Positions 23,687-35,265 of a DNA stretch of 64,000 nt are shown here, one piece after another. Numbering within the stretch: the stretch's first letter is position 1; every line of letters begins with the position of its first letter. A program made the position numbers and the translations under genes. Under the pieces are notes generated by a model. The model searched no databases. It was not told where the DNA came from and saw nothing but the letters and a program-made list of their open reading frames with translations. Origin of the DNA: Carposina sasakii (lineage: Eukaryota; Arthropoda; Insecta; Lepidoptera; Carposinidae); the NCBI GenBank assembly GCA_014607495.2, contig CP053169.1, positions 7,006,001 through 7,070,000 of the forward strand. Direction: 5' to 3'.

Positions 23687-24459
23687 TAGTGTTGAGTAGG
23701 ACACGACTTGAAAAAGAGTTTGTAAGAGTAGCCTCTTTTTTGTCCTGAGCCAGTACAATGTCCCACTTCAAATGAGGCGAGGCGTACCTACTGACTGAAC
23801 CATTTGAAGTTATTATAGTACGAAATATGCGCGCCTCCTGACGCCTCAAATGTCAGACGCGACGTGCTTTTGTCATGTCATTTGTTTGTTTAGTACAAAT
23901 ATTTTTAATTATAAATCTTACAAGTATAAAAAATGAATTTTATGTGTTTGTAGTAGAGATGGGTTATATTAGGTTATAACCTATACCTGTTCCTACTGCT
24001 TTGTTATTTATAGTCAATTATAAATCATAATTACAAAGACTTACCTGAGTATCTTAAATTAAGACTCTTAATCTTTTTTTTAATTAGGATTCTTAATATA
24101 TCTACTTCAAAATCCGAAATATCAAAAAAAAATACAAATTAAATGGCACTGACTCTCTAAACAACGTTAGATTATTATTATTTGAATTTTAAATACCTAT
24201 TACCTACGCGCCTCCTGGCTGGCGCCTCGCCTCGCATGGAAGACAATATATTTCTCTCTCGCTCAAAATGTCAGACGCGACGACCGTGACGTGATCACGT
24301 GACGTGCTTGTCGTTTGTCTGCCTGCCTCGCTCGACCGTTCAAGCTCGACCGCGACAAGAAAATTGAAGTAGTACAATTTAAAATTTCGAGGCACTCTTA
24401 CATTTTGACGTCATGTCCGGGACAAATGAAGTGCCTCTTGTATGTCCTACTCAACACTA
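23687..24459. mobile_element. Non-autonomous hAT-type element with 8-bp target duplication
   Basis: The element begins TAGTGTTGAGTAGGACA and ends with its reverse complement, a 17-bp perfect terminal inverted repeat. It is flanked on both sides by CTCTTGAA (23679-23686 and 24460-24467). The 8-bp duplication and the (C)AGTGTTG-like end are hAT hallmarks. The interior carries a partly repeated GC-rich block with TGTCAGACGCGACG near 23860 and 24270 and no transposase, so it depends on an enzyme made elsewhere. Confidence 0.85.
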
Positions 24460-24972
24460 CTCTTGAAGCACTCTATCTATTTAGAAAAACCTTATCTAAT
24501 TCCTAAATATAGACAGAGATAGACAGCGGGAAGCGACTCTGTTTATTAAATATGTTGTGATAATTTGGTAAAAAGAAAAACCTACAGATGCATCAATAAA
24601 CTACATAAATGTGCTCTTTTCATTGAAAATTTTCGCTTAATTTGTGTATTTTTTTAACCAAATAGTTACTACGCGGTATTGCTTCATACAAAAAAATGTT
24701 AGTTCCGAAATCAGGCATAGAAATTATTCTATGAAACGGGCACGTACCAAAGTACCGTATTATGGCAGAACCATAAGCCACCGGCATGGCCCATTGGGGT
24801 CCAAGGTCAGCTGGACCTTAATGACTGCATTTCCCTTTTACGTAAGAACGCCCTTGAATCAATTTATCTTTAGGATCTATTGTAACGGATTACTTCAACT
24901 ACACTAGTTCATTTCCATTAGATTATGTACCTGCCTACTTACATTAATTAAATTGATCGAGTGTTATACTAG

Positions 24973-25190
24973 AGGCGGTGATAGCCCAGTGGTTAAGACG
25001 TGCGCCTTCCAATCGGAAGGCCGTAGCTTCGATCCCAGTCACCACTAAATTGATTTCATATACGGATTTTCTTAAACTGTCACCTAGCTAACTCGAGGAG
25101 GGTTGGCGTCAGGCAGGCAGGCGGCCGTAAAACAAACGCCAAATCTTTGGCAATATGAGTTTCGAAAGAAGCCAGAAGATGATGATGATT
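24973..25190 (+). mobile_element. tRNA-derived SINE with (GAT)n tail
   Basis: GGTGATAGCCCAGTGG is followed by a hairpin CCTTCC..GGAAGG where the anticodon arm would be, and by CTTCGATCCCAGTCACC, which pairs with the 5' end. It is tRNA-like but the anticodon loop is not functional. The tail ends AGATGATGATGAT. The head matches the SINE at 9557. Confidence 0.7.
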
Positions 25191-25529
25191 TTTCTACTAA
25201 CAGAGATAGTATGGATCCTGGGGTTTAGACAAAGCAACAATACGCGTCTCGATCGAATCGATTGAAGACCGTCATCTAAAGGTTTGCTCCAAGGAAGCCT
25301 TCATTTTCGCATGTTCGTCAAATCAGTCTAAGCGCTATACTATTATAGTAAACGTCAATGTGAAACGATATTACATGGTCTAAGCACCCTGAAGTTTTGG
25401 GAAACACAACCTTATGTATATGTATGTATATGTGTATGTATATACAAAGTGTTACATGCAAATTCCATAATCATGGGTTACTTATAATATGATGAAGTAC
25501 CTACTTATAGAATTTGAGTAGGTTTACTA

Positions 25530-25975
25530 GCAAAACTCAAGACCAAGGTGTTCGATCAGTGCGTTCTACCAGCCATGACTTACGGAGCCGAGACGTAGAA
25601 CCTGACGGTGGGGCTGGCTCACCGATTGTATGTCACTCAGAGAGCTATGGAAAGGTCATTGCTCGGAATCTCGCGAATGGACAAAGTCCGAAACGAGATT
25701 ATCCGGCAGAAGACCAAAGTCACAGACATAGTCTCGAAATGTAGCAGACTGAAGTGGCAGTGGGCCGGCCACATCTGTCGTAGAACCGATGGAGTAAACG
25801 GGTTCTCGAATGGAGACCGCGCCCCGGCAAGCGTAGCGTTGGGCGCCCTCCGGTCAGATGGATTAAAGACGACGGCTGGTAGTGACTGGACGGCAAAAAC
25901 GGAAGATCGAGTTATGTGGCGTACACTGGGGGAGGACTACGTCCAGCAGTGGACTGCAATAGGCTGACGACGACG
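25530..25975 (+). pseudogene. RTE-type LINE reverse transcriptase, C-terminal fragment
   Basis: Translation gives KTKVFDQCVLPAMTYGAE, then a stop where Trp is usual, then LTVGLAHRLYVTQRAMERS, KWQWAGHICRRTDG and finally MWRTLGEDYVQQWTAIG before the stop at 25965-25967. These are standard end-of-ORF blocks of RTE-clade LINEs. A small deletion after RRTDG shifts the frame, compared with the intact copy at 39.0 kb. It is dead, 5'-truncated and non-functional here. Confidence 0.8.
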
Positions 25976-26211
25976 ACTAGCAAAACTAGTGCAAATGTTT
26001 TTATTTTATTGTGGGTTTAATATAAGCTAAAAACGTAATTTTACAATCATGTTGTAAAAAGCCCTTGCAATTGGGAGACAAATTGAAGTGAGTAAACTAA
26101 ACTAATTGAATTAACCTAGATATTATGTGAATAATGTCATATTTATTTATTGAATCGTGTCGTCATTATTCTGGTATACTAGGCTCACTAGGTTGTCGTA
26201 AGAGTAGACTA

Positions 26212-26345
26212 AGGATCTTAGGGGCGTTCCAGCAGGCGATCAGATAGCAACTTGATACTAATCTTTTTCATCTGGCCCCGCTCTGTTAAACGTGGCCTTA
26301 GGATATCCTTCGTGATCCTGAAGTTCTTACTCCATTTTAGGATCA
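26212..26345 (-). repeat. Dispersed repeat family A, inverted copy
   Basis: CATCTGGCCCCGCTCTGTTAA and CTTCGTGATCCTGAAGTTCT are the reverse complement of family A. No gene is seen between 26000 and 27400. A short repeat shared with 24.64, 43.0 and 54.49 kb (ATGTTAGTTCC.., GTTATTCT..) lies at 26690-26820. Confidence 0.5.
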
Positions 26346-27420
26346 CACATGCAGAATTTCAATAATCCTCACGTTTCACCAGTTTCTATTTCACGAATGG
26401 GTTAATTGATTTTGTAAGGACAAATCCTGTTTCGCCAATTATTTAGGTGCGTAGGTAACAAAATTCTTGCTTTACAGCCTATTTAGTACCGTCATATATA
26501 ATTTAGTAGAACGTATAGGTAATTTATTAATAAATTAGCATTCGGTCAAAACACAGAAATATGCAAATAAGGTGCGATAAAAGCAGAAATGTAGATTGAT
26601 ATACTGAACTAAAGTATTTCTCAACTCTATTTTATAGGTATATTACAACGGCGTATCATTAAAATTATAATACTTAGTACGTAGAGTGTTTAACCAAATA
26701 GTTCTTTAAGTGGTGGCGCTAGTTGCCTAATGTATGGTTTTACAATCTTTGTAACTCCATGCAAAAAATGTTAGTTCCAAAATCGTACACGCGAGTTATT
26801 CTACGAACGAAATTGTTCTATTAAATTAATAAACAAGGATTTCCGTTTTAGCCCATGTTTTAACTATGGAAGTGAAACATACTATGTATTTCAAAATGTA
26901 GATGTATAATTTGCATACAATTACGTACAGTTCCTGCAATTTTCCAGAGGAGCTATTTTAATTTTTTTAAGGCATTTAAGCATTTCTGCATACTTAATCA
27001 TCATTGCAATTGTGGACCATCCCTTGTTCTAGCGAAAGGGCGCTCTTGAAAATACAGCGTACAGGCGTACAGCGTACTACATGCACTCATGTCAAGTTAA
27101 CTGTCAATATAGTTCCACCATTTTTTTTTTCTCGACTTATCGCTGTCCTAATTTTATTTATTAATACCTAACGATAAATCGTAACTAAGTCGTTTACATT
27201 CATATCGTAACACAGCACTTTGACACGCTACTGATTTTACACCACATTATACAATATACAGGCTGCTCTTTTTATGGGGACATTCAAATTCAATGTGGTT
27301 AAAGTAATGGATCAGTAAAGGAGACTATTTAAATCCTCATTTATCATATAGACTCAAATCACTACGTTTTCAAAGACAATATGGTTGATTCTGATCGTCA
27401 CACTTAAAACTAAACGTAAA

Positions 27421-28033
27421 AAAATATAGGTAAAAAAACCTTTTTAAAAACAAGCTTTTATTTAAATGCGCTAAAAAGAAAAAATAAACTTTTACACTAA
27501 AACTTTTACTGTTAATTTATAACGTCATTTCAAATTTAACACATTTGACACAATTTATATGTTATAAAAGCTTGTCGCGACATTTAAGTACTCGTATTTA
27601 CTTTCTTAGTTTTAAATTTTTAATAAGTCAAGGTGAGGCCGTGCCGAGGACTGAGTGGCATGATGACATGATGTCGTGAACATACCACCTCGGGGCACCG
27701 GGGCGAACCCTGTTGTATATTACTCTCTTACTCTTCTACACGAAGCTCTGGAAGGGTCGACGGATATTTCTTCGATATGCGTGGGAACAATATGGGAAAA
27801 TCTGAAACATCAACACAAAGATGCTGCCTAATAAACATTTAAAAGTAAGAACGTAAATACGAGTACTTAAATGTCGCGACAAGCTTTTATAACATATAAA
27901 TTTTGTCAAATGTGTTAAATTTGAAATGACGTTATAAATTAACAGTAAAAGTTTTAGTGTAAAAGTTTATTTTTTCTTTTTAGCGCATTTAAATAAAAGC
28001 TTGTTTTTAAAAAGGTTTTTTTACCTATATTTT
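27421..28033. repeat. 188-bp near-perfect inverted repeat with 237-bp spacer
   Basis: Positions 27421-27608 are the reverse complement of 27846-28033 with about two mismatches. The arms include AAGCTTGTCGCGACA, AACACATTTGACA and CTTTTAGCGCATTT. The spacer is more GC-rich (GAGGCCGTGCCGAGGACTGA..) and does not encode a recognisable protein. If transcribed it would fold into a very long hairpin. The near identity of the arms means recent origin or gene conversion. Confidence 0.9.
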
Positions 28034-28908
28034 ATACTAAAAATATCTGTTTCAAAATAGATTTTCAAGTTTTAGAAGTCCGCCATATTGGATTAAGAGT
28101 GACGTCACATTTTTTTCGAGTTACTCTCAGCTAGCCCTTTAATTTGATACCCATATTGTAGGAATGCATTAAAAATAATTGGTCCGCCATTGTGGGTATG
28201 CCGCCATGTTGGATTTAGAATGACGTCACACTGTTAATCATGCATTGTCATCCGAACTGAACGTGCTCACCAAATTTCAGCCCAATCGGTTGAGGGCAAG
28301 TGCCTTAAAATTGAGTTGTAAGATTTCACCCGAACAAATATACATTGCAAGTTAAATAAAAGCTTGTACATAATAATAATAATTAGTCCTACCTGTCCCT
28401 TTCTCTCTCAGCCATTTATGTTAAGAATGAGAGGGATAATTTATCCGATAGTATGGAGAATTTTTAAATATCTCAGGAATTTTCATACAATCTTGAAAAA
28501 TAAAAATGTGATTTCGAGTCTCAAATTTTGGAAATAGATTCTCTATAGTGGGCTATTTACATAGCTTTTCGCTTAACATACCCTTTCTGTTACACCCTGT
28601 ATATATATAATTGTGACCATAATTTATCATTATATCAATAATAACAATAAATAAGTTACATAACAAAGGATAAATAAGGAAAATTAATAATAAGACATTT
28701 TAAGACCCGGCAGTCAAATAAAAATCCCACGGTTGCTCCGCCCACATACCCCGCCACCCGCAACACAAAGTTCTTACGCGTAAAATCTGTGAAGTTATAA
28801 TTCAAAATTCGCGCGCTTTCGAGCAGGCGGGTCAATGCCAGGTCAAGCGCAGAGAACATAAAAACCACGGAGTCATATAAGTAATTTATTTCAAAGTAGT
28901 GTTGGTTA

Positions 28909-28956
28909 ACCCCCGACGCAAAAACGACGGGGTGTTATAAGTTTGACGCGTCTGTT

Positions 28957-28987
<31 letters not shown>

Positions 28988-29392
28988 ATGTGTGTGTGTG
29001 TGTGTGTGTATGTGTGTATGTGTGTGTGTGTAAATATGTATATGTCTGCTGTGGCATCGTAGCTCCCAAACGGATGATCCGATTTTAATGCGGTTTTTTT
29101 TTGTTTGAAAGGTATATCAGTCGAGAGTGTTCTTAACTATTTGGACGCGACAAAATTTAATCAAAAATTTTATACGTACGGTTAATAGCAGGCCAAGATA
29201 ACCATTTGCAGTTCAAAATTAGCGGTTATGCCTCCGACATAAAGGTGGCACAAAGTCCCGAGTAGATAGTCTGACATGCTTTAGTTGGTACTTACGTAGT
29301 GTTAAAAGTGATTTTTTGCTTTTTACAGGGTTTCGCATTTTAAACCTTTTGTCATAATCATAACAATTGCGTGCTTTTTTTGGTCGGGGGTT
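28909..29392 (+). mobile_element. Element with AACCCCCGAC..GTCGGGGGTT inverted ends, copy 1
   Basis: The left end is AACCCCCGACGCAAAAACG and the right end is TTTTTTTGGTCGGGGGTT, an inverted pair. It contains GGCATCGTAGCTCCCAAACG and a (CT)n(GT)n microsatellite at 28956-29032. A second copy in opposite orientation lies at 30938-31209. It has no coding frame. It looks like a widespread lepidopteran non-autonomous element. Confidence 0.65.
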
Positions 29393-29477
29393 TTCTTAAA
29401 TTTTTTAAATTTTTGTTTGCATAATATAATAAATTTAGTTACTAATAATAAGTAATGTCATCAACTATATATATCTA

Positions 29478-29658
29478 CAGGGTGTTTTTTTGTTGGCACC
29501 CTTAACGAAGGGTATATACTTTATACTGGGAAACAATGTATTTTTTTTTCTTGATCGGGCGAAATTTATAGTGACCAGTGTTTATGCAAGTTTTTTCATA
29601 GACAGATATTAATTATTTCTTGTGAAAAAATCTTGCTACACGCGTCAATGTGCATTTA
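29478..29658 (-). mobile_element. MITE of the TA-CAGGGTG family, inverted and truncated copy
   Basis: TA-CAGGGTGTTTTTTTGTTGG, CCTTAACGAAGGGTA, then CTTGATCGGGCGAAATTTAT and ACGCGTCAATGTGCATTT. This is the reverse complement of the 3' half of copies 1-3, cut off near 29658. Confidence 0.65.
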
Positions 29659-30044
29659 TTTAAAATATATTTATTTAATAATTTAAATATAAGTAAAAGA
29701 TTTTTCTTCAGTTAAACGATTTTATTGAAAACAAGTACGCTAAATGTTACCGACAATCTGTATAATCCGGTATTGTTCACAATACCTAGGCAATGTATAG
29801 AATACCTAAAACGTGTAGGTAATGAATGAAATATTACTTAATGTATACTTTGCCTAGGTTTTTTATGCAATACCGAATTAGCAGTCGGTAATGTCTATAA
29901 AAGAAGAGTTTCTGAAATTATTTAGGAAATCTATAAAATATTATTTAACAAAAATTCCTTCTGCTGTCGCGACACGCTCGCTACGCTCGGTCCGCTCGTG
30001 CGTTGTTATTTTAACAGTGCTATTATAACCTAACGTAATCTACA

Positions 30045-30325
30045 GATATAATAAAAATGTAACGGATCGCTGTCTGTACATGGAAGATATATGAGAAAAA
30101 ATATTATAGGAGACCATTATCAACGCAATAGTACCCAAAATAATAATGTTTGTAATTTTTGTCTGTGCGTTTATGCATGCTGATCTCAGAAACGGTTGAA
30201 CCGATTTCAAAGCAGTTGTCAGGAATATATTGTGACATCAATATTCGTTCCCTAGTTCGAAAGATCTAAGTATACATAGGGACGGACAGACAGCGGCAAG
30301 CGACTTTGTTTTATAATATGTAGTG
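30045..30325 (-). repeat. Dispersed repeat family D (GACAGCGATCCGTTACA end), inverted copy
   Basis: TAATAAAAATGTAACGGATC, GATATATGAGAAAAAATATT and CTCAGAAACGG..CCGATTTC define the family. Other copies are 37018-37318 and 39818-40075 (forward) and 57559-57888 (inverted). Full copies start near CGCCCGCGACTCCGTCCG and carry CCTGTCACAATATA. The class is uncertain and there is no coding frame. Confidence 0.6.
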
Positions 30326-30354
30326 ATAATATAAAAGTATTTTCTTTTAATTTT

Positions 30355-30680
30355 ATAATTGGAATTTTACGATGGGGTTGCGTCGTTTAATTACGGAGTT
30401 TCTATGGCCACACTCCAGCTCTATCATCAGATGATGGTAGATACAACTACTATCAAAGTACTCGTCAAGACGAATTAAACGAGCCCAAACTCGATGGGGT
30501 TGTGTCGTTAAATTACGGAGATTTCTATGGCAACCTTCCAGCTCCATTAGCAGACCTTGATCACCATATAGTATAAAAGAAGTCATCAAGTCGAATCGAA
30601 TGAGCCCAAACTTGATGGGGTTGTATCATTTAATTACGAACTTTCTATGTCCACCTTCCAGCTCTGTCATCAGATCAGCT
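30355..30680. repeat. Three diverged direct repeats of about 120 bp
   Basis: GATGGGGTTGCGTCGTTTAA near 30372, GATGGGGTTGTGTCGTTAAA near 30493 and GATGGGGTTGTATCATTTAA near 30614 each begin a unit. Each unit continues with TTTCTATGGCCAC/CAACCTTCCAGCTC and ends near CGAATTAAACGAGCCCAAAC or its equivalent. The period is about 121 bp. It is non-coding. Confidence 0.7.
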
Positions 30681-30937
30681 CTATGTATATTTACATGCAT
30701 GCAAAATTTTAGCTCAATCGGAAGCCAGGAAGTGGATCAAATTTAACTTGGACGATTTGATTACAGACATTGAAGACGAAGCTTGTAAAAAGCTTCATAT
30801 TTTTATGCATATAAGTATATTATTTATTTTTTAACGTTAGAATTTTGTGTTATTTTATTATTTCACCTAGGCTCATTCCATAAAATTGTACAATTTCCTG
30901 ATCTAAACATGGGAATATAAATAAAAAATTTAAAAAA

Positions 30938-31209
30938 ACCCCCGACCCAAAAAAAATACACAATCATTATGACAAAAGGTTTAAAATGCTAAACCCTATA
31001 AAAATTTTACCCTATAAAGATTTCCACCAAAAATAGCTAAGAACACTCTCGATCGATATACCTTTCAAACAAAAAAAAAACCGCATTAAAATCGGATCAT
31101 CCGTTTGGGAGCTACGATGCCACAGACAGTCATATACACATTTACACACACACATACATACATAGACACGTCAAACTTATACACCCCGTAGTTTTTGCGT
31201 CGGGGGTTA
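30938..31209 (-). mobile_element. Element with AACCCCCGAC inverted ends, copy 2 (inverted, internally deleted)
   Basis: It starts AACCCCCGACCCAAAAAAAA and ends TTTTTGCGTCGGGGGTT. The interior contains the reverse complement of copy 1 (CATCCGTTTGGGAGCTACGA). It is about 210 bp shorter than copy 1. Confidence 0.65.
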
Positions 31210-31375
31210 AAAATGACTAAAACTTCACGGTGAATAAAAAATATTTACATGCGATTGCGACTCCTATTATTCCTATGTTCCTAGTGCCAGCGATAAGGTA
31301 AGGTAAGGTAATTCTTACAATTTTATACTTTATTTAAATAGCATTAGAGTTATTTTTCTTGATAAATATTTTTAG

Positions 31376-31376
<1 letters not shown>

Positions 31377-31408
<32 letters not shown>
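31377..31408. repeat. (GT)n microsatellite
   Basis: About 15 uninterrupted GT dinucleotides. The surrounding 31410-32320 shows no gene. Confidence 0.9.
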
Positions 31409-31409
<1 letters not shown>

Positions 31410-32330
31410 TAAACTGAACTGTGTGATTGATTTATTGCTTTAACGTAAATGGCTATATGTCATAATCGGGTGCAAATGTGTACAACTTTAATACTAAGAT
31501 ATAAGGTTTAACTTAACAAACTTGTTACCCAACTTAAGTCTTTTTAATTATAAGCAACTCCAACAGTTTACATCTCTATAAGTACGTATAAAGTATTGAT
31601 ACGGAGACATCGATTAATGCTTGATGTAGTTTGAGACTGTGCATCTACCATTATATTTGATCGAAGTGGAAATATGAATGTTTTTCGATTTTATTTCCCA
31701 TGAGTTCGAACTAGGTCGAGTACACCAAAAATAATAAATATTACTGGCGTGGGCGCAAGCGACATAGACCCTGCGTCGTCGGCGCACAGCGCGGTACTGA
31801 GCGCCAGCGGGCACGAAATTACTATTTAATGCTATTCAGAGAGCGTTAGAGTAGAATATCGCTTACGCACTCAACATCTGATTGAGCTCAGAAGTAAAGA
31901 GCGTAAGTCTCAAAAAGATTTTTGTTAATTGTATGTTCAATTATGATTGTTTTTTTATTTTGGCTTTACAAAAGATCACTATCATTATTATCTTGACATC
32001 TGAATTTATTTTAAACGCCTATCTCATGTAATAGCCGAAATAAACGGAAAAATGTCTAAAAAACATGTTGATTTCAAAAAACAAAACTATCGAGCGAAAG
32101 TCATTAAATTATGTTTTTGGCTTTACATAGCGTGGTTAAGGGTACTAAGAATATACTGTAAAAGTCTCACATTAAACAAACATGCACCCCCTTCAGCATA
32201 TTACATCAAAATAATGCTAAATAACGTCTGCTTCCTCTTAACAAATATAGTACGAGTACGAGTTCTTACAGATCGTTATCAAGCTCTATTATGAATAAAA
32301 GAGCTGGAAAACCTAAGTAAGTAGGTATGT

Positions 32331-32475
32331 ATCATCATCATCATCATCATTTACAGCCCTGAGAAGTCCACTGTGGGACATAGCCCCCCCCTCAACAACC
32401 TCCACTCCGACCGGTCGGAAGCAGCCTGCATCCAACCGACGCCCGCGACCTTGGCCAGGTCGTCCGTCCACCTCG
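32331..32475 (-). pseudogene. RTE-type LINE 3' end of a second subfamily
   Basis: The minus strand reads RWTDDLAKVAGVGWMQAAS then DRSEWRLLRGGLCPTVDFS, a stop, and a (GAT)n tail at 32331-32350. This matches the end-of-ORF pattern of RTE LINEs but differs from the copies at 25.5 and 39.0 kb. 5'-truncated. Confidence 0.7.
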
Positions 32476-32594
32476 CATATGGAATGTATATGGAAAGGTA
32501 ATTAATTAGATTTTTAGAAGTATAAAAAAAAACTTAATTTAGGACGGGAACAAATCAGTATAATTATTTTCTTTTGTTTCTGTCTTTGGTACAC

Positions 32595-32700
32595 ATTTGG
32601 ATAACATACATACACACGGCTGTTTGCCCGATATGGGATAGCCAGACCTGCAGGATCATTAAGGGGTCCCACAGTTTAGCATAGCGGGGCTTTAACGTTT
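32595..32700 (+). repeat. Dispersed repeat family A copy
   Basis: ACACACGGCTGTTTGCCCGA, GATAGCCAGACCTGCAGGAT and CAGTTTAGCATAGCGGGGC. Between 32700 and 34800 no gene or recognisable element was found. Confidence 0.5.
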
Positions 32701-34800
32701 GGTTAAAGAGAGAAAAAATTAAGAAAAAAAACACTACAGAGTACATCCTGTATTTATACCATAATTGCCGCTGTTGAACCAAATTTCGTGTTCACATAGC
32801 ATTAAGCCACTGGTAGATTATTCAGTCGGTTTATTTAGTCATTTACACAGGCGTTAGTGTCTATATAAATGTGACACTGCTTCATATATTTTCTTTAGTT
32901 CCAAGAAATTTCGCTGGCCTCCGTAACTGAAACAGACATGACTTAAGTAAGTTACCAGAGTGTTGCTCACTTGCTATGATAAATGGGTACGGCTGAGTAA
33001 GCTAACAATGGACAATTTAGAAAAGATTAATTAATTAATTTAATCTAGTTAGCGGCTTGGATGCGAATAGGTCAAGTTTTATTTGAGAAGTTGCTTTTTT
33101 GTTGATGCTTTTTTAACACCCTTTAGAAATGATAAATAGTGTAGACAGGTAGATAGAATATTTTAAATCGGACTACACTGTCTTAGAAGAATGATTTTAA
33201 ATGAATCCAAAAGCCAATAATAAGTACCTACGTAGGTAGGTACTAACCTAATAACATATATTAAAAATACCTATTTTACTATTTTATGTGTCCTATCAGA
33301 ATCGCAGCTACATAACACGTTTAAAATGTGACATTTCAGAGCAATAACTACCTACGTGGTGTTGACTGATTCTAGTCTAGACTAAGAGGACCCAATATTT
33401 TATGTCTGTAATATTTCTGATTCGTCAAGGCAAAGAACTCGAAGTGTACCTATCTTCGGATAGCTAAAAAACAAACGCTACATTTTGTAACGCAAATACC
33501 GATTGTTATCATAATTGAAAACTAATGGCTAATTGACTTATAATTACAATACATTAGTCATAAGTAGTAGCTACGTAAACGAAATCAATAACTCAATACT
33601 AAATATATAGGAATAGGTAGACGGGAATGACACCGAGATATATTTTATCGTATATTACGATCTTTGTAACCTTAACTTGTAATTATGCCCAAATCAATCA
33701 CTAATGCTTATCAAATGGAATCTGACCAATCAATTATGCACTAAATGCTATTAAACTGTTAATTTTAAATACTGTACCCATGCCTATGTTATAAACATTT
33801 AAATACTATATTATGTGGGCATTAAGATCGAACCATAAGGATAGGGATGAGAATGAGAGTACCTATAGCTTGTAACAGTGCATTATGTATGATATAAAAA
33901 TTGCATATATGTATTTCTAACAATACCATGGAAATTGGAAAATGGAAAGTTCAAAGTTTACGCTGCTGGAAGTTGCGAGGACCTCCTCTATGCTGTCACA
34001 CAGATTGAAGCACCGAAATGGCGGCGCGTTGGGATTGTGTGCGTATTTTCCAGTAGACACCGAGCTTACTATGGTTTGTATGTGTGGATGGATAACGCGT
34101 AAATACACATCCCTACTCCATGGAATATCATTGCCGAGCTTACTATGAATGCTTCACTCTGTGTAGTCACAACACTCTGTCCGTTATTCTTTATACGTTC
34201 ATGTATGTGCGTTTAACTATCTACTTATCTGTTCTTATTTTATGTGTAAAATGTAGTAAGCAATTTTTAATCAATTCTCGAATAACAGAACTATGGATTT
34301 AAGCAGGTAAGTATTCTGATCTGCGATTTAATCTATCAGACCACACCAAGAATTGTGGTGAATTATTAAAAACTCAAGAGGACCTTCAACGAGTTTATAT
34401 TTAATCAAGTTATGCCTCTATCATCTAGTTTTATGATGTGTACATTTTAATACTATTTAGAATAATACTATAAAATTAGATTAAGCCATAAATTACTCTG
34501 AGAAAATAATAACGGCATACATTAGGGCTGATTTTTCCAGTGGTGAGATAGCCTATCTATTGTTGTTGCTGAAACTGAAGTTAACATGGCATACCTATAC
34601 ATACATATTTAGAGTATTCCAGAGTTTCAATAATTATTAAATTTCATACATGAAGTATGTTATTTATATTTCAACTATTTATATAATTGGCGGTTTAGTA
34701 GCAACTTGGACGATACATAAAATAGCAATGTAAAATTTATTTTACGCCCTAAGGCTTTGCATTCCAGTAGTAAGTAGATAATTTAGACTGATTGTCCGTC

Positions 34801-34910
34801 TTATTTATTTATTTATTTACATACACACACGACTGTGTTCCCAAAATGAGGTAGTCAGAACTGAAGGATCATAAAGGAGATCTCACAGCCGCGTTTAGCA
34901 TAGCTAGATG
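34801..34910 (+). repeat. Family A copy preceded by (TTTA)n
   Basis: An ATTT repeat at 34800-34819 is followed by CACACACGACTGTGTTCCC, GGTAGTCAGAACTGAAGGAT and CGCGTTTAGCATAGC. Confidence 0.5.
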
Positions 34911-35206
34911 ATAGATGTTATAAATGTACATAACATGACATTGACGACGTCCAATAACGATCCACGAAATTCCAGCGCAGGATGTGCAATTTGTGCAAAC
35001 GCCCATAATGCTAAAAAAATAATGTTACACGTTGACAAATAGCCGATGTCGATGTCACAACACATCGGAACACGAGGAATGTGTCAAACCTGAAGAAATA
35101 GGGAAATAATAAAACCGTAACGATCGTCAGCAAGCCTATAGTTATGGTACCATTAATGTTGAACGAAGAGGAGGTGGCCTAAGCCTAAGTTAATACACAC
35201 AAATCA

Positions 35207-35265
35207 TCCTATTGCAGTCCACTGCTGGACATGGGCCTCTCCCAGGATACGTCACAAGGCTACTA
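35207..35265 (-). repeat. RTE-type LINE terminal fragment, inverted
   Basis: CCTATTGCAGTCCACTGCTG followed by GACATGGGCCTCTCCCAGGA is the reverse complement of the RTE 3' end. From 35270 to 36310 nothing gene-like is seen. A short inverted pair, CGTAACGCTATCG and CGATAGCGTTACG, lies at 35887-35948. Confidence 0.55.

Noticed and set aside
24976..25046. Possible tRNA gene
   Set aside because: The acceptor and T arms roughly pair, but the anticodon arm is a CCTTCC/GGAAGG hairpin with a 4-nt loop. The same head recurs at 9557 with a SINE body.
25514..25744. Plus-strand frame beginning SRFTSKTQDQG
   Set aside because: It is an off-frame reading of the RTE reverse transcriptase fragment.
32052..32294. 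Open frame starting MSKKHVDFKKQNYRAK
   Set aside because: 80 codons in AT-rich sequence, no splice or promoter support, no homologue recognised.
33917..34148. Overlapping frames on both strands
   Set aside because: Both are open but neither has splice signals or a recognisable family. A CCGAGCTTACTATG segment repeats at 34060 and 34134, suggesting repeat DNA.
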